Origin: Bacteroidota bacterium
GTDB lineage: Bacteria; Bacteroidota; Bacteroidia; Chitinophagales; JADIYW01
Assembly (NCBI GenBank): GCA_016705125.1
Contig: JADIYW010000001.1
Span: 84,501 to 148,500, forward strand
Length of the DNA: 64,000 nucleotides
Direction of reading: 5' to 3'
Shown: one piece after another, positions 9,348 to 18,428 of the stretch
Layout: every line of letters starts with the position of its first letter
How positions within the stretch are numbered: position 1 is the stretch's first letter
The notes under the pieces: model-generated
What the model saw: only the letters and a program-made list of their open reading frames with translations
What the model was told of the DNA's origin: nothing
Databases searched by the model: none
Position numbers and translations under genes: made by a program

Positions 9348-10325
9348 TTAGCGTTCTAAAATTTTCACTGTATAGGTCCTTTTCTCAATATTTGACAACT
9401 TATTGTCGCGCAACCAAGAATTTAACATCTTTAATTCCTTATAGGTAATGCCACGAGCTTGGGCATATGCTCCGAAGGAACTAACGGATCCTTCTAATGT
9501 CTCTTCCTTATATTTAAAAGGAGCATAATAATCATCTTCTGTAAAATTATATCCAAAGTCTTTTGGATTTTGATGAATTAGTTTCAATGCCAAAATCCTA
9601 AATACATATCTATTGGTTTCTGGATTTAACGACATATCGTAATAACTTTCTTGGCTTTGTCTGCCTTGTTGTTTTTGAAAACCTGCAACACCCATATTAT
9701 AAGATGCCGCCGCTGCCGACCAACTTCCTAATGAATTTTTGGCGCTTATTAAATACCTACAAGCTGCATCTGTCGCCTTTTCAACATTATATCGCTCATC
9801 TATTTCATCATTTATAACAAGACCATAACTAGTGCCTGTTGCCTTCAAAAACTGCCAAAAACCAGCTGCTCCAGCAGGAGAAACGACATCTGTAAGGTTG
9901 CTTTCAATTACAGCAAGATACTTAAAATCATCAGGCACACCATTTGCCTTCAATCTTTCTTCAATTAAAGGAAACCAACGATTTGCTCTTTTCAATGCCA
10001 ATACGGTATTGGATTGCCAAAAAGTATTTACTAATAATTCTCTATCTAATCGCTCTCTCACTTCAATGTCTTTTAAAGGCACATCTTCACCGCCAAAATC
10101 CAATTTAGTGGGCAATTTTACAGGATATACTTGTGGGCCAAGAGACTCCATTGCCGAACCATAAGTTTTGTCTACTTCTTTCCCTATTTTAAGAAAAGGC
10201 AGATAAGTGTATTTTGTACTTGTATTTGCATTTATAAACAACCCAAAAAACACTATGGACAAAACACAGAAAAAAATTGTGCTTGAATTAAATGTGCTTT
10301 TAAATTTTAGGAATTTTTCTTTCAT
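9348..10325 (-). CDS. Membrane-anchored lytic transglycosylase (SLT/GH23, MltD-like)
   Basis: 325 residues from ATG 10325 (MKEKFLKFKSTFN), one base after the stop of the upstream DUF2480 gene; an in-frame ATG at 10370 lies inside that gene. A hydrophobic N-terminal segment (IFFCVLSIVFFGLFI) acts as anchor or uncleaved signal. The SLT domain spans about residues 105-250, with the catalytic Glu in LAVIESNLTDVVSPAGAAGFWQF and the conserved AAAASYNMG. The C-terminus may be a short LysM-like remnant (YKELKMLNSWLRDNKLS), the usual peptidoglycan-binding part of MltD. Cleaves the MurNAc-GlcNAc bond in the periplasm. Confidence 0.88.
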   Translation of the reverse strand: MKEKFLKFKSTFNSSTIFFCVLSIVFFGLFINANTSTKYTYLPFLKIGKEVDKTYGSAMESLGPQVYPVKLPTKLDFGGEDVPLKDIEVRERLDRELLVNTFWQSNTVLALKRANRWFPLIEERLKANGVPDDFKYLAVIESNLTDVVSPAGAAGFWQFLKATGTSYGLVINDEIDERYNVEKATDAACRYLISAKNSLGSWSAAAASYNMGVAGFQKQQGRQSQESYYDMSLNPETNRYVFRILALKLIHQNPKDFGYNFTEDDYYAPFKYKEETLEGSVSSFGAYAQARGITYKELKMLNSWLRDNKLSNIEKRTYTVKILER

Positions 10326-10326
10326 T

Positions 10327-10830
10327 TTACTTTTTTTTATAAATTGGTACAGTTGAACAAGCTTCTCCAAACATAAGACTTTTTACAATGGGTTGTAGTT
10401 TTTTTGTGATTTCCAAATAGGCAAAATCAGCTATTTCTTCCTTTCCACATCCTTTAATTACTATTCTCTGTCCTTCGTATTTGCTTAAATCCAAATTGTT
10501 TATTTTTTCTAAAAGCAATTTTTGTTCCACTTCTGCTTTGTTGCCAAAATAAATCTTATTGCTATAAGGCAAAACACTTGAAACAAGTAGCATAAACGCC
10601 CATTTTGGCAAAATTGCATCATTACTACAATAAACAGCAACTACTTTGTCTTTCAAAAAAGTATAATCAAATTCTTTTAAAGTTTGCCTAAACTCTTTTT
10701 CTTTTAAAATTAACTCTCGAAATAGAAATTGTTTTATGTCTAACTCAATAATTTCCTCATGATTTACCCATTCCTCCATTTTGAGGGTTATCAATCCGCT
10801 TTCGGCTACTTTATTTATAAGGATGTCCAT
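10327..10830 (-). CDS. DUF2480 family protein
   Basis: 167 residues, recognised as the Bacteroidota-specific DUF2480 family by its overall pattern: INKVAESGLITL, FLFRELILKEKEFRQ, VAVYCSNDAILPKWAFMLL, RIVIKGCG and the conserved end SLMFGEACSTVPIYKK. I chose ATG 10828-10830 rather than the ATG at 10842, because the latter falls inside a TAGGTTTG promoter box and homologues start near INKVA. Conserved cysteines (GKGCG-like and EACSTVP) suggest metal or cofactor binding, but the function is unknown. Forms an operon with the lytic transglycosylase (1-base gap). Confidence 0.88.
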   Translation of the reverse strand: MDILINKVAESGLITLKMEEWVNHEEIIELDIKQFLFRELILKEKEFRQTLKEFDYTFLKDKVVAVYCSNDAILPKWAFMLLVSSVLPYSNKIYFGNKAEVEQKLLLEKINNLDLSKYEGQRIVIKGCGKEEIADFAYLEITKKLQPIVKSLMFGEACSTVPIYKKK

Positions 10831-10839
10831 TTTTTTATA

Positions 10840-10847
10840 CAAACCTA
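10840..10847 (-). promoter_or_regulatory. Promoter -7 box (TAGGTTTG) of the DUF2480 operon
   Basis: TAGGTTTG on the minus strand, 9 bases before the ATG at 10830. It decides the start codon, because the alternative ATG at 10842 overlaps it. Confidence 0.5.
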
Positions 10848-10860
10848 CTATTTTAAAACA

Positions 10861-10890
10861 AAAAAGCGGGCATTAAATTGCCCGCTTTTT
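10861..10890 (-). terminator. Rho-independent terminator of ppiD
   Basis: Stem GCGGGCA (10866-10872) with its complement (10879-10885), six-base loop, flanked by A5 and T5. Placed just after the ppiD stop in the minus direction and before the DUF2480 promoter. Confidence 0.85.
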
Positions 10891-10906
10891 CTTAAATTAT
10901 GTTTTT

Positions 10907-13027
10907 TTAAAAAATGGTGTGTCGCTCATCTTTTATATTCGCACCCTTTTTGATGGATTCTATAATGTTTTGAAATTGGAATTTTTGCGAATAACCATAC
11001 ATCATTTGCATTCTTACAAAGTCAAGTGGCATCGATTTTGTATCTGCAGGGGTTTGTGTGTCAATTTTTACTATAAATGCATTTCTTTCACCAGCTATTG
11101 CTTTTGATTTAGCACCTGCTTTTGTTGCCATTCCCAAACCTGCTAATTTTGGCTCTCTACCAAAATCTTGGAAATTATCGTTTGAAAATTGGAAATCAAC
11201 GGAGTCTTTCTTAATAATACCCGCAATTCCTTCTAAGTTTGCTCCTGCTTTATTTAATTTATCTACAAGCATTTCGCCCTTTTTCTGGTCTTTAACCAAT
11301 GATTCTACGCTTGCTTTTACATCTGCAACTTTAGGCATCCCCTTTGGATTAATTGAAGTTAGGTGTGCAACTATTATTTGATCAGATTTGTCTATAAAAT
11401 ACACTTCCCCAGTTTTCTTTTGTTCAAATGCCCATCTGATGATTTCTCTTCCTTCGGTTACTGAAGGTATTTTTACGTCATTTGCTTTAAGTTCATTTGC
11501 CTTTAAAACCGACATCTTTTTGGTGTTTTTTGTAAAATCGGCTGAAGTTGTGCTTTTCAAATAAAAATCATTGGCCTTTTTATATACTGCATCATTGGTT
11601 TCTTTGCTTGCATTTATTTCAACTACTACGTCAGCAAATTTAATAGCTGGAGTTGTAGGATTAATACCAGTTAACCAAATAATATGTATGCCAAAATTAG
11701 ATTCTACTTTGGCAAATTCTCCTAAGTTCATTTCAAAAAACACTTTGTCATTAAATGGTTTTACCATTGCTCCCCTTGGAAAAAATCCTAAGTTTCCACC
11801 TTGCTGCTTAGACCCTTCGTCGCTTGAATTATCAAATGCAAGTTGCGGAAAAGGTATTTTTCCCGATTTGGCCAATGCTAATAAACTATCGGCTTTAGCA
11901 TTTACTTTATCGTAATCTGCTTTTGTATTGCCTTCTATTTTAAGCAAAATGTGGCTCGCTCTTACTGAATCCGAAAGCATTCTTTTGCCCAATATTTTTG
12001 TAACTACATAATTTCCACTTTCAATATATGGAGCGGTAATTGTACCTGCTGGAAGGGCAAACAATTGCTCTACATTTTGACGGGGTGGAGTGTTGTCCCC
12101 TTGTTTTGGTTGAAAATCTTGGGCAGTATAGTATGCATCATCTAATTTACGCGTTGTAAATCTTTTTCTAAAAACGGTGTCATTTGCTGTAGCAGCGACA
12201 AATTCATTATACTTTGTTGTTATGTTTCCTAAAGCAATAATCGAATCTGATTTTGTAGGCACAACATTAAATGAAATATATTCAATGTTTCTTGTCTCTT
12301 CTTTTCTTTCAAATTTTGATTTATGGGCTTCCATGTATTTCAAAATCTCATCATCAGAAACTTTAACATCTTTGTCTGCAATGCTTGAATAAGGCAAGGC
12401 ATATACAGTCCCTTTTGCTGAAGAAGCATTGGCTTTAATGCCTTCGTTTAGGTAAAAGGTAGGTATGTTAAATCCTTTTGATATCAAACTAGCATACTTC
12501 GTTTTTAATCGATCTTCGTCAATGATTGTTTCAACCATTTGTACCGTTTTCTTTGTCTGCTCGTCTTGTTCGTCTAATTTAGAAATCACTTGCGTTACTA
12601 TATTTCTATCATATTGCTGTGTTTGTGGGTCTACGAAAATCCTTTGAGCCAAAGGGTGTGGTTCTTGTCCTTTTAATCCATCAGCAATTTCTTCATCAGA
12701 AACATTTACACCCATTTTGTCCAAATTCCTTTTTAATAGCCTATCCACTACTAAATTATTCCAAACTTCATCGCGTATGGCTGAGTTAGTTTCGTCGTTT
12801 AAAGGCAAATTTGGATTAATTAATTTAATCCTATTCACATAATCGTCTACTTTTTGACTAAAGTCTTGCGCATCTATTGAACTTCCACCAATTTTTCCTA
12901 CAGATTTGCTTTCTCCACCTCTTCCTTTGTTTTGGAAATAATCCATTAATATAAACATTACTAATGCAACACAAATAGTACCTAAAAGTAATCCTGTTCG
13001 CTGTCTGATTTTACCTATAATGGCCAT
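10907..13027 (-). CDS. ppiD: PpiD/SurA-type periplasmic peptidyl-prolyl isomerase
   Basis: 706 residues. One membrane anchor near the N-terminus (LLLGTICVALVMFILMDYF), a SurA_N-like chaperone region (about 35-230), then a parvulin domain (about 350-455: SVRASHILLKIEGN, GGNLGFFPRGAMVKPFNDKVF) and a further ~250-residue C-terminal region with weak second parvulin-like features. This is the PpiD layout: inner-membrane-anchored foldase for outer-membrane and secreted proteins. The start MAIIGKIRQRTG is the family's usual N-terminus. It has its own well-formed promoter and terminator, so is monocistronic. Confidence 0.92.
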   Translation of the reverse strand: MAIIGKIRQRTGLLLGTICVALVMFILMDYFQNKGRGGESKSVGKIGGSSIDAQDFSQKVDDYVNRIKLINPNLPLNDETNSAIRDEVWNNLVVDRLLKRNLDKMGVNVSDEEIADGLKGQEPHPLAQRIFVDPQTQQYDRNIVTQVISKLDEQDEQTKKTVQMVETIIDEDRLKTKYASLISKGFNIPTFYLNEGIKANASSAKGTVYALPYSSIADKDVKVSDDEILKYMEAHKSKFERKEETRNIEYISFNVVPTKSDSIIALGNITTKYNEFVAATANDTVFRKRFTTRKLDDAYYTAQDFQPKQGDNTPPRQNVEQLFALPAGTITAPYIESGNYVVTKILGKRMLSDSVRASHILLKIEGNTKADYDKVNAKADSLLALAKSGKIPFPQLAFDNSSDEGSKQQGGNLGFFPRGAMVKPFNDKVFFEMNLGEFAKVESNFGIHIIWLTGINPTTPAIKFADVVVEINASKETNDAVYKKANDFYLKSTTSADFTKNTKKMSVLKANELKANDVKIPSVTEGREIIRWAFEQKKTGEVYFIDKSDQIIVAHLTSINPKGMPKVADVKASVESLVKDQKKGEMLVDKLNKAGANLEGIAGIIKKDSVDFQFSNDNFQDFGREPKLAGLGMATKAGAKSKAIAGERNAFIVKIDTQTPADTKSMPLDFVRMQMMYGYSQKFQFQNIIESIKKGANIKDERHTIF

Positions 13028-13067
13028 TTATCTAAAATATTTAAATGAATTTTATTAAAATAATGTG

Positions 13068-13098
13068 CAAAGATACGGGGAATGTAATTAATCTCAAA
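13068..13098 (-). promoter_or_regulatory. Bacteroidota-type promoter of ppiD (-33 TTTG, -7 TATCTTTG)
   Basis: On the minus strand TTTG (13098-13095), a 19-base spacer, then TATCTTTG (13075-13068), matching the consensus TTTG-N19-TAnnTTTG. It lies about 40 bases upstream of the ppiD ATG. This is the best-formed promoter seen in the window. Confidence 0.7.
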
Positions 13099-13119
13099 AT
13101 AAGTTTGAACTTTAATTAC

Positions 13120-14376
13120 TTAGTTTTCTTCTATCTCCTTTTTTTGTATGGTTAATTTCACTGTTTCTATCTTTGTATCAGACACATCTAATACCTTGAA
13201 TATAAAATTGCCGATCTCAATTATTTCTCCATTTTGAGGAATATTAGCTGATTCGGAAATAATAAACCCTGAAAGTGTTTCGTACTCACCCTCAGGAATA
13301 TTGAGTTTATAATGTTCGTTTAACTGATCCACTTCCAATCTTCCAGAAAGTATAAATTCGTTTTGAGACAATTGGTTTTCTATCAAATCATCATCATCAT
13401 ACTCGTCATTTATTTCGCCAAATATTTCTTCCAAAATATCTTCTAGCGTTATTATTCCTGCTGTTCCTCCATATTCATCAACTACCCAAGCTATGCTTTT
13501 ATTTTCTTTAATAAGCTTATTCAACAAGAGTTGCAAGGTCATTATTTCGGGAACTACCATTATGGGTATTACTATTGAAGCCAATGTTGTTGGCGATTGC
13601 AATAAATCAAAATGATGTGCATAGCCTTTTATATTATCAATATGATCCTCAAAAATGATAATCCGTGAATGATTCGTTTCTATCACTATGTCTACCATTT
13701 TTGAAAGTGGGTCATTTATATCTATACCAACTATTTCTTTTCGTGGCACCATACATTCTTTTACCCTGATATTTTCTAAATAAAGGGCATTCTCAAACAT
13801 TTCGGTATCCACTGTTTCTGTTTCGTCTTTTTCAGGACTGTGCTCTTTTATAAATTTTTCTAAGTCTACAACTGAGTATTGTGATTCGCTATCCTCTAAT
13901 TTTACGCCAAACATTTTTAAAAGCAAGCCACTAATGCTATTTACAAAAATTACTACTAATCGTAATGACAAGAAAATTAGGTAAAATGGATATACTAAAA
14001 CGGGTAAAATAGAGTCGGCAAAAATTCGAAATAAAACCTTTGGAATAAATTCCGCAATGACCAACAATAAAATGGTTGAAATGATTGTTTCGGATATTAC
14101 GCCCCAAAATTCACTTAAATGATATTGTGTTTGAATAGGGTCTAATAATTTGGCCACCATAATGGAAAGACAAACTACGGTTACATTATTTCCAATTAAA
14201 CAAGTAACTATAAAATTAGAAGGCTTTTTCAGGAAATTAAATATTAATTTTCCGTCAAGCGAACCCCTTTTTTGGCTAAGCTCTACCTTTAATCTATTCA
14301 CAGAAAGAAATGCTATTTCCATTCCTGAAAAAAAAGCAGAAAACAATAAACATATTAAGATAATGGTTATTTCCAT
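13120..14376 (-). CDS. CNNM/CorC-type membrane protein (DUF21-CBS-CorC_HlyC); GldE-like
   Basis: 418 residues. An N-terminal DUF21 domain with about four membrane segments (1-165), a CBS pair (about 200-320; CMVPRKEIVGID, WVVDEYGGTAGIITLEDILEEIFGEI), and a C-terminal CorC_HlyC domain (about 335-410; GEYETLSGFII). The family exports Mg2+/Co2+ or acts in ion homeostasis; in gliding Bacteroidota a member (GldE) accompanies GldD. No gldD is next to it here, so I do not assign gldE. A TACCTTTG box at 14388-14395 lies 11 bases upstream of its ATG. Confidence 0.88.
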   Translation of the reverse strand: MEITIILICLLFSAFFSGMEIAFLSVNRLKVELSQKRGSLDGKLIFNFLKKPSNFIVTCLIGNNVTVVCLSIMVAKLLDPIQTQYHLSEFWGVISETIISTILLLVIAEFIPKVLFRIFADSILPVLVYPFYLIFLSLRLVVIFVNSISGLLLKMFGVKLEDSESQYSVVDLEKFIKEHSPEKDETETVDTEMFENALYLENIRVKECMVPRKEIVGIDINDPLSKMVDIVIETNHSRIIIFEDHIDNIKGYAHHFDLLQSPTTLASIVIPIMVVPEIMTLQLLLNKLIKENKSIAWVVDEYGGTAGIITLEDILEEIFGEINDEYDDDDLIENQLSQNEFILSGRLEVDQLNEHYKLNIPEGEYETLSGFIISESANIPQNGEIIEIGNFIFKVLDVSDTKIETVKLTIQKKEIEEN

Positions 14377-14387
14377 ATTTTGTGAAC

Positions 14388-14395
14388 CAAAGGTA
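14388..14395 (-). promoter_or_regulatory. Promoter -7 box (TACCTTTG) of the CNNM gene
   Basis: Exact TAnnTTTG on the minus strand, 11 bases before the ATG at 14376; no convincing -33 element. Confidence 0.45.
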
Positions 14396-14468
14396 TTTAC
14401 AAATATCTAATCTTTTATGATTTAATTTCTAAAATTGTTAAAAAACAAAAAAACAATTTAAAATTTAT

Positions 14469-15065
14469 TTATTTAAACCCTTGATTGTCATAAGTTGTAA
14501 ATATTCCATTTACCTTTTTTATGGTATAGTTTTTTAAATCTTCGTCCGAATCTAAGCCAACTCCAACAATCATCTCTTCCTTGGTTTTTATTTTTATCCA
14601 ACCTGGAGCATGTATCAATTTATTTCTCATATCCCAAATTATTTCATCGGTTCTTAATACCTCATTTCTGACATTTACCATTTTTACATTTCCTTTCAAT
14701 TTGGTGGTTTTGGTAGCATCATCATTAAATGCATAATCAGCTGTAAGTGTAGCAGTTTTTTTTTCTTTTTCAAAAAAATCAACCTTTATCCCTTTCGGAA
14801 ATTCAAGTCCATTGCCATTTTTATTGTGTTTTTTCATCAAGGAGGCAACCATTACTGCGCGCTTCCATCCATATTCCGAATAGGTAATTACTGCACTATC
14901 TGCCAAATCGTACCCTGTTTCTTCTGGCGATGTAAGTGCTTTTATTTTTGAAATTTCATTGTCTTCGCAGCTTTGAAAAAAAACGAATGCAAATAAACAA
15001 AACCATTTAAACGCATTAATTAAATTTCCTTCTAACAAACCACCTGTCATTAAAGCTAAAGCCAA
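14469..15065 (-). CDS. lptC: LPS export periplasmic lipoprotein LptC
   Basis: 198 residues. The N-terminus ends in a lipobox (FAFVFFQSC, Cys about residue 33), as in Bacteroidota LptC, which is lipid-anchored or membrane-anchored instead of carrying the E. coli helix. The remainder is the LptC/OstA jellyroll: a repeated pattern of YSEYGWKRAVMVASLM, TLTADYAFNDDATKTTKLKGNVKMVN and LRTDEIIWDMRNKLIHAPGWIKI. It moves LPS from the LptBFG complex towards LptA. The start lies within the 3' end of the preceding outer-membrane-protein gene (50-base overlap), so the two are coupled; an alternative ATG five codons later is possible. Confidence 0.87.
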   Translation of the reverse strand: MALALMTGGLLEGNLINAFKWFCLFAFVFFQSCEDNEISKIKALTSPEETGYDLADSAVITYSEYGWKRAVMVASLMKKHNKNGNGLEFPKGIKVDFFEKEKKTATLTADYAFNDDATKTTKLKGNVKMVNVRNEVLRTDEIIWDMRNKLIHAPGWIKIKTKEEMIVGVGLDSDEDLKNYTIKKVNGIFTTYDNQGFK

Positions 15066-16434
15066 ATTTAAATCTGAAAAAATTCTCTTTTAATAAATCA
15101 TTTTTTGTTGTACCTCTTGTACCTACTTCTAATCCCAAATTAAAACTATATGAAGCCACCTTAAATAGATAGCCTTCATCATTTGAAATCGCATTGTTAA
15201 TTGGAATACCAAATCCAATATTTGCTGTAAATTCATTTATTGATGTATTATTAGCTACTACCTGCGTTTGTCCATAGCTTATACCTGCTCTATATTTTAA
15301 TTTAGAACCAAATTTTCCTTTGAACGATGGATCTGGCAATATTTCGCCACCCAAACCAATTCGCCAGCTATTTTGCAATACCGAAGCGCCATTATTTTCG
15401 TATCCTTTATAGTTTTTCCATGGTTGAAACCTAAAATCGATACCTGCTTGCCATTTTATCCCTTGATCAAAATTAAGTCCTACATTGAGCACTCCTGGTA
15501 TTTTTACCTGCGTCTTTTGTCCAATGTTTTGTGCTATTGTATCTACACCATTAAAATTTAAGCTCTCCTCCACATAATCCTTGATTCCTTGGTTTTCGCC
15601 TCTTGGCAAATTACCATAAAATTGGCTTGTATTAAAGGTATATGTTCCCTCGTCTAAAGTGCTCAATTTTCCCAATTTAATGGATGGATTTCCACTTACT
15701 CCAATTGTCATTTTTATGGTATCTTTTCCACTTTCTTTAGCAAATCCTTTTAATTTTAACTGATATTGAGCACCCAAATTATAATAAATGCCTTTTACTT
15801 GCAATTCATTACTTTTCCAAGTGGTGCTTGAAAAAGGATCGGGCTTAAACGTTTCCTGTAATGGATAAGCAAATGAATTGTTGTTTAATTTACCAAACAA
15901 ATAAGCAAAATTTGCCCCAACTGATAATCCTTTTATTTTATAAGCTGCGCCAAAATACAAATGATTTATTCCTCCTGAACCTTCAAATTCTTTTGCCAAT
16001 AATTCGCCATCGGTACCAACAAATGCAGCAGTATCTGTTAAAAAATAGTCTTTCTTACTCAATGGAATCAATCCTGCACTTATACCTATTTTTTTTCCTA
16101 TCGGAAATGAAAGTGCGATATAATTCAAACCACCAGTTCCTCTTGAGTCCTTCAAAGTTGCCGTTTTTAATCTATCCATCGATATATTTGCGCCTGCTTC
16201 AAACGATGTCATCGAAAGTGCAGTATAGGAAGCTGGATTGACAAAGCTAATTCCCTCAGGTGCTCGATATGCAGTACCCAAACCACCCATGGATGCACTT
16301 TGAACAAAATTATAGTCGCCTAATGAACCTATTCCATACCTTGAATAAGGTGAGGCTTCTTGTGCAAAAAGGGTATTTGAGACTATAAAAAGACAAATAA
16401 TAAGGCTTAATACTTTGTTGAAATTACTGTACAT
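15016..16434 (-). CDS. Outer membrane beta-barrel protein (FadL/OMPP1-like)
   Basis: 472 residues with a signal peptide (FNKVLSLIICLFIVSNTLFAQ). The mature N-terminus SPYSRYGIGSLGD, the following SMGGLGTAYRAPEGISFVNPASYTAL and the alternating beta strands fit the Bacteroidota outer-membrane transport family that always sits beside lptC and coaX. It overlaps coaX by 11 bases upstream and lptC by 50 downstream. Substrate unknown; its conserved position suggests a role in outer-membrane biogenesis, which is inference. Confidence 0.83.
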   Translation of the reverse strand: MYSNFNKVLSLIICLFIVSNTLFAQEASPYSRYGIGSLGDYNFVQSASMGGLGTAYRAPEGISFVNPASYTALSMTSFEAGANISMDRLKTATLKDSRGTGGLNYIALSFPIGKKIGISAGLIPLSKKDYFLTDTAAFVGTDGELLAKEFEGSGGINHLYFGAAYKIKGLSVGANFAYLFGKLNNNSFAYPLQETFKPDPFSSTTWKSNELQVKGIYYNLGAQYQLKLKGFAKESGKDTIKMTIGVSGNPSIKLGKLSTLDEGTYTFNTSQFYGNLPRGENQGIKDYVEESLNFNGVDTIAQNIGQKTQVKIPGVLNVGLNFDQGIKWQAGIDFRFQPWKNYKGYENNGASVLQNSWRIGLGGEILPDPSFKGKFGSKLKYRAGISYGQTQVVANNTSINEFTANIGFGIPINNAISNDEGYLFKVASYSFNLGLEVGTRGTTKNDLLKENFFRFKFGFSFNDRWFVRRKFN

Positions 16435-17146
16435 TATTGTTTAATATTTTATTTAAACCGACTAAAACTAAATTATGGACTGCAAATATCTTGTTTTTTA
16501 GCATAGTTTCAAAAATTTGTGCATCTCCACCCGCAATTAAAATCTTCAATTTGGGATTTTTAACCTTATATTCACTTATCATACCGTCTAATTCGCAGGC
16601 GGCACCATGTATAACCCCCGACAACATTGCGTTTTGGGTGGTATTGCCCATAAGTGGCGTTGTACCATTAAATTTTATCAATGGAAGCCTTCCGGTATAG
16701 GTATGCATAGCCCAAAATCGCATTTGTAAGCCAGGATGTATGCTCCCTCCAGTAAAAACCCCTTCTTTCGTAATATAATTTAAGGTAATACAAGTGCCTG
16801 CTCCTATTACCAAGCAATCCTCATTTTTAAAAAAAACACCTGCTGCGCTCAATAAGGCAATTCGGTCAACACCCAAAGTTTCGGGCGACCCATATTCGTT
16901 TTTAAAAGGCAGTTTGGTAGTATGGTCGAGTATAAAAAAATGATTTAAATTGCTAAACAATTTATCCCACGATTTTGGGTAATCTTTTACCGATGAAATG
17001 ATAGCGTTGCGGATGCCATATTTTTTTATCCACGCTTTTATTTGTTGGTATCTCAATGGATGGTTAGCGTATTCAAACACTAATTTGTCACCATCAAAAA
17101 TAGCTGCTTTGGTTCGGGTATTTCCCCTGTCGATACACAAATTCAT
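16424..17146 (-). CDS. coaX: Type III pantothenate kinase
   Basis: 240 residues. First committed step of coenzyme A synthesis, phosphorylating pantothenate with ATP. ASKHA-fold motifs are visible: DRGNTRTKAAIFD at the N-terminus (phosphate 1), YGSPETLGVDRIALLSAA, and GAGTCITLNYI (phosphate 2 with the catalytic region). Length and order are normal. The ATG overlaps the stop of the amidohydrolase by one base (TAATG), and its own 3' end overlaps the outer-membrane-protein gene, so translation of the whole cluster is coupled. Confidence 0.93.
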   Translation of the reverse strand: MNLCIDRGNTRTKAAIFDGDKLVFEYANHPLRYQQIKAWIKKYGIRNAIISSVKDYPKSWDKLFSNLNHFFILDHTTKLPFKNEYGSPETLGVDRIALLSAAGVFFKNEDCLVIGAGTCITLNYITKEGVFTGGSIHPGLQMRFWAMHTYTGRLPLIKFNGTTPLMGNTTQNAMLSGVIHGAACELDGMISEYKVKNPKLKILIAGGDAQIFETMLKNKIFAVHNLVLVGLNKILNNNVQ

Positions 17147-18321
17147 TATATCAAGCGTTTTGCTTTTGTGTTTTTTGTTAATTTTTCTCCATCGAAATTT
17201 TCTAATAATACCAAACCTGGCGTTTTTCCTTTTTCGATACTGCCTAATGTGTCATCAAATTGCAATGCCTTTGCTCCGTTAATCGTGGCCCATTTCAATA
17301 TAATTTCAAATGGCATGGATGATTGATATTGCTGAATGGTTTTCATTTCTTCCAATATGCTTAGCTGCCAATTACTGGTAAGACTATCGGTGCCAATACA
17401 TAGGGCGGCATTGCTTTCTATAAATTGTTTGTAATCGGGCAGTCTATTTTCTATATATAAATTTGCATTCGGACAGGTAGCCCAATATGTTTTTGGAAAA
17501 AGGTTTTGTGCCGCTATTATTTCTTTTGCCTGTGTAAGAGTATTGTGTACAAATAAAATGGTGTCGGTCGGTTTTAAATTTTTTAACGCATAGTAAATAG
17601 CCGGCAATCCAACTGTTTTAATGTCGTCCATTTTAAAGCCAATATTTCCAAAAAAAGACGTAAATTCACTTTCTCCCTTTAAAAACAAATCTTCTTCGGC
17701 GGGTGTTTCTTGATTGTGAATAGAAATGGTGCTATTTGTTTCGTTTCTATTATTTATTAATGCAAATAATGTTTCCGAAACAGAATAATTGGCGTGTGGC
17801 ACAAGGCTTTTTTTATGCCCTGTGGGTAAAATTAGCTTTTCGTAAACTTCCACATATTTGTCAAATATGGCTTTCGCCTCTTCGGTTCTCATAAAATCAA
17901 AACACTCTACAAAAGTATGGTAGCGCAAATTACCTTTTGATTTTTGCAAAAAAGTATCTGTTTGATTTGAAATATCCCCAACAGCCACAATCCCATTCTG
18001 CAACATTTCATTTTCTGCAATAATAATTGCGTTGTCAATTTCTTCCCCATTAGTGGCTCTTTGGGTAACCACTTGTTTAATAAAATCAATTAAACCAGTG
18101 CCCGTTTTAGCCTTTCCTTTCAAATGCGATAATTCTAAATGACAATGTGTATTAATAAAACCAGGCACAATAGCGCCTGAAAATTTTAATACCGTCCCTT
18201 CATCATGCAATTCAAATGGGGTAATATCAACTATTTTTCCTTTATCATCGGTAATTACCACACCATTTTTAATGGGTGATTGTGCAACAGGAAAAACTAT
18301 ATCTGCCAAAAATTTGTGCAT
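17146..18321 (-). CDS. Amidohydrolase, nucleoside-deaminase type (possible aminodeoxyfutalosine deaminase)
   Basis: 391 residues of the COG0402/amidohydrolase superfamily. Metal ligands are visible: HCH in GFINTHCHLELSHL, a His in TISIHNQETPAEED, a further His in ILFVHNTLTQ, and the terminal Asp in CIGTDSLTSNWQLS. Members deaminate adenosyl or guanine-type substrates. Because the genome encodes MqnC, a role as 6-aminodeoxyfutalosine deaminase in menaquinone synthesis is attractive, but this is inference from context; the genes are 13 kb apart. It is the first gene of the run amidohydrolase-coaX-outer membrane protein-lptC. Confidence 0.82.
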   Translation of the reverse strand: MHKFLADIVFPVAQSPIKNGVVITDDKGKIVDITPFELHDEGTVLKFSGAIVPGFINTHCHLELSHLKGKAKTGTGLIDFIKQVVTQRATNGEEIDNAIIIAENEMLQNGIVAVGDISNQTDTFLQKSKGNLRYHTFVECFDFMRTEEAKAIFDKYVEVYEKLILPTGHKKSLVPHANYSVSETLFALINNRNETNSTISIHNQETPAEEDLFLKGESEFTSFFGNIGFKMDDIKTVGLPAIYYALKNLKPTDTILFVHNTLTQAKEIIAAQNLFPKTYWATCPNANLYIENRLPDYKQFIESNAALCIGTDSLTSNWQLSILEEMKTIQQYQSSMPFEIILKWATINGAKALQFDDTLGSIEKGKTPGLVLLENFDGEKLTKNTKAKRLI

Positions 18322-18428
18322 TTAAAAAAATAAGTTCGACAAATTTGAGTTTATTTTACTTAAAAAAAGAAAAATATACTGAAAAGCTTTGCTAAAATTT
18401 AAAATTCAAATACAAAAGCGACCAAAAG

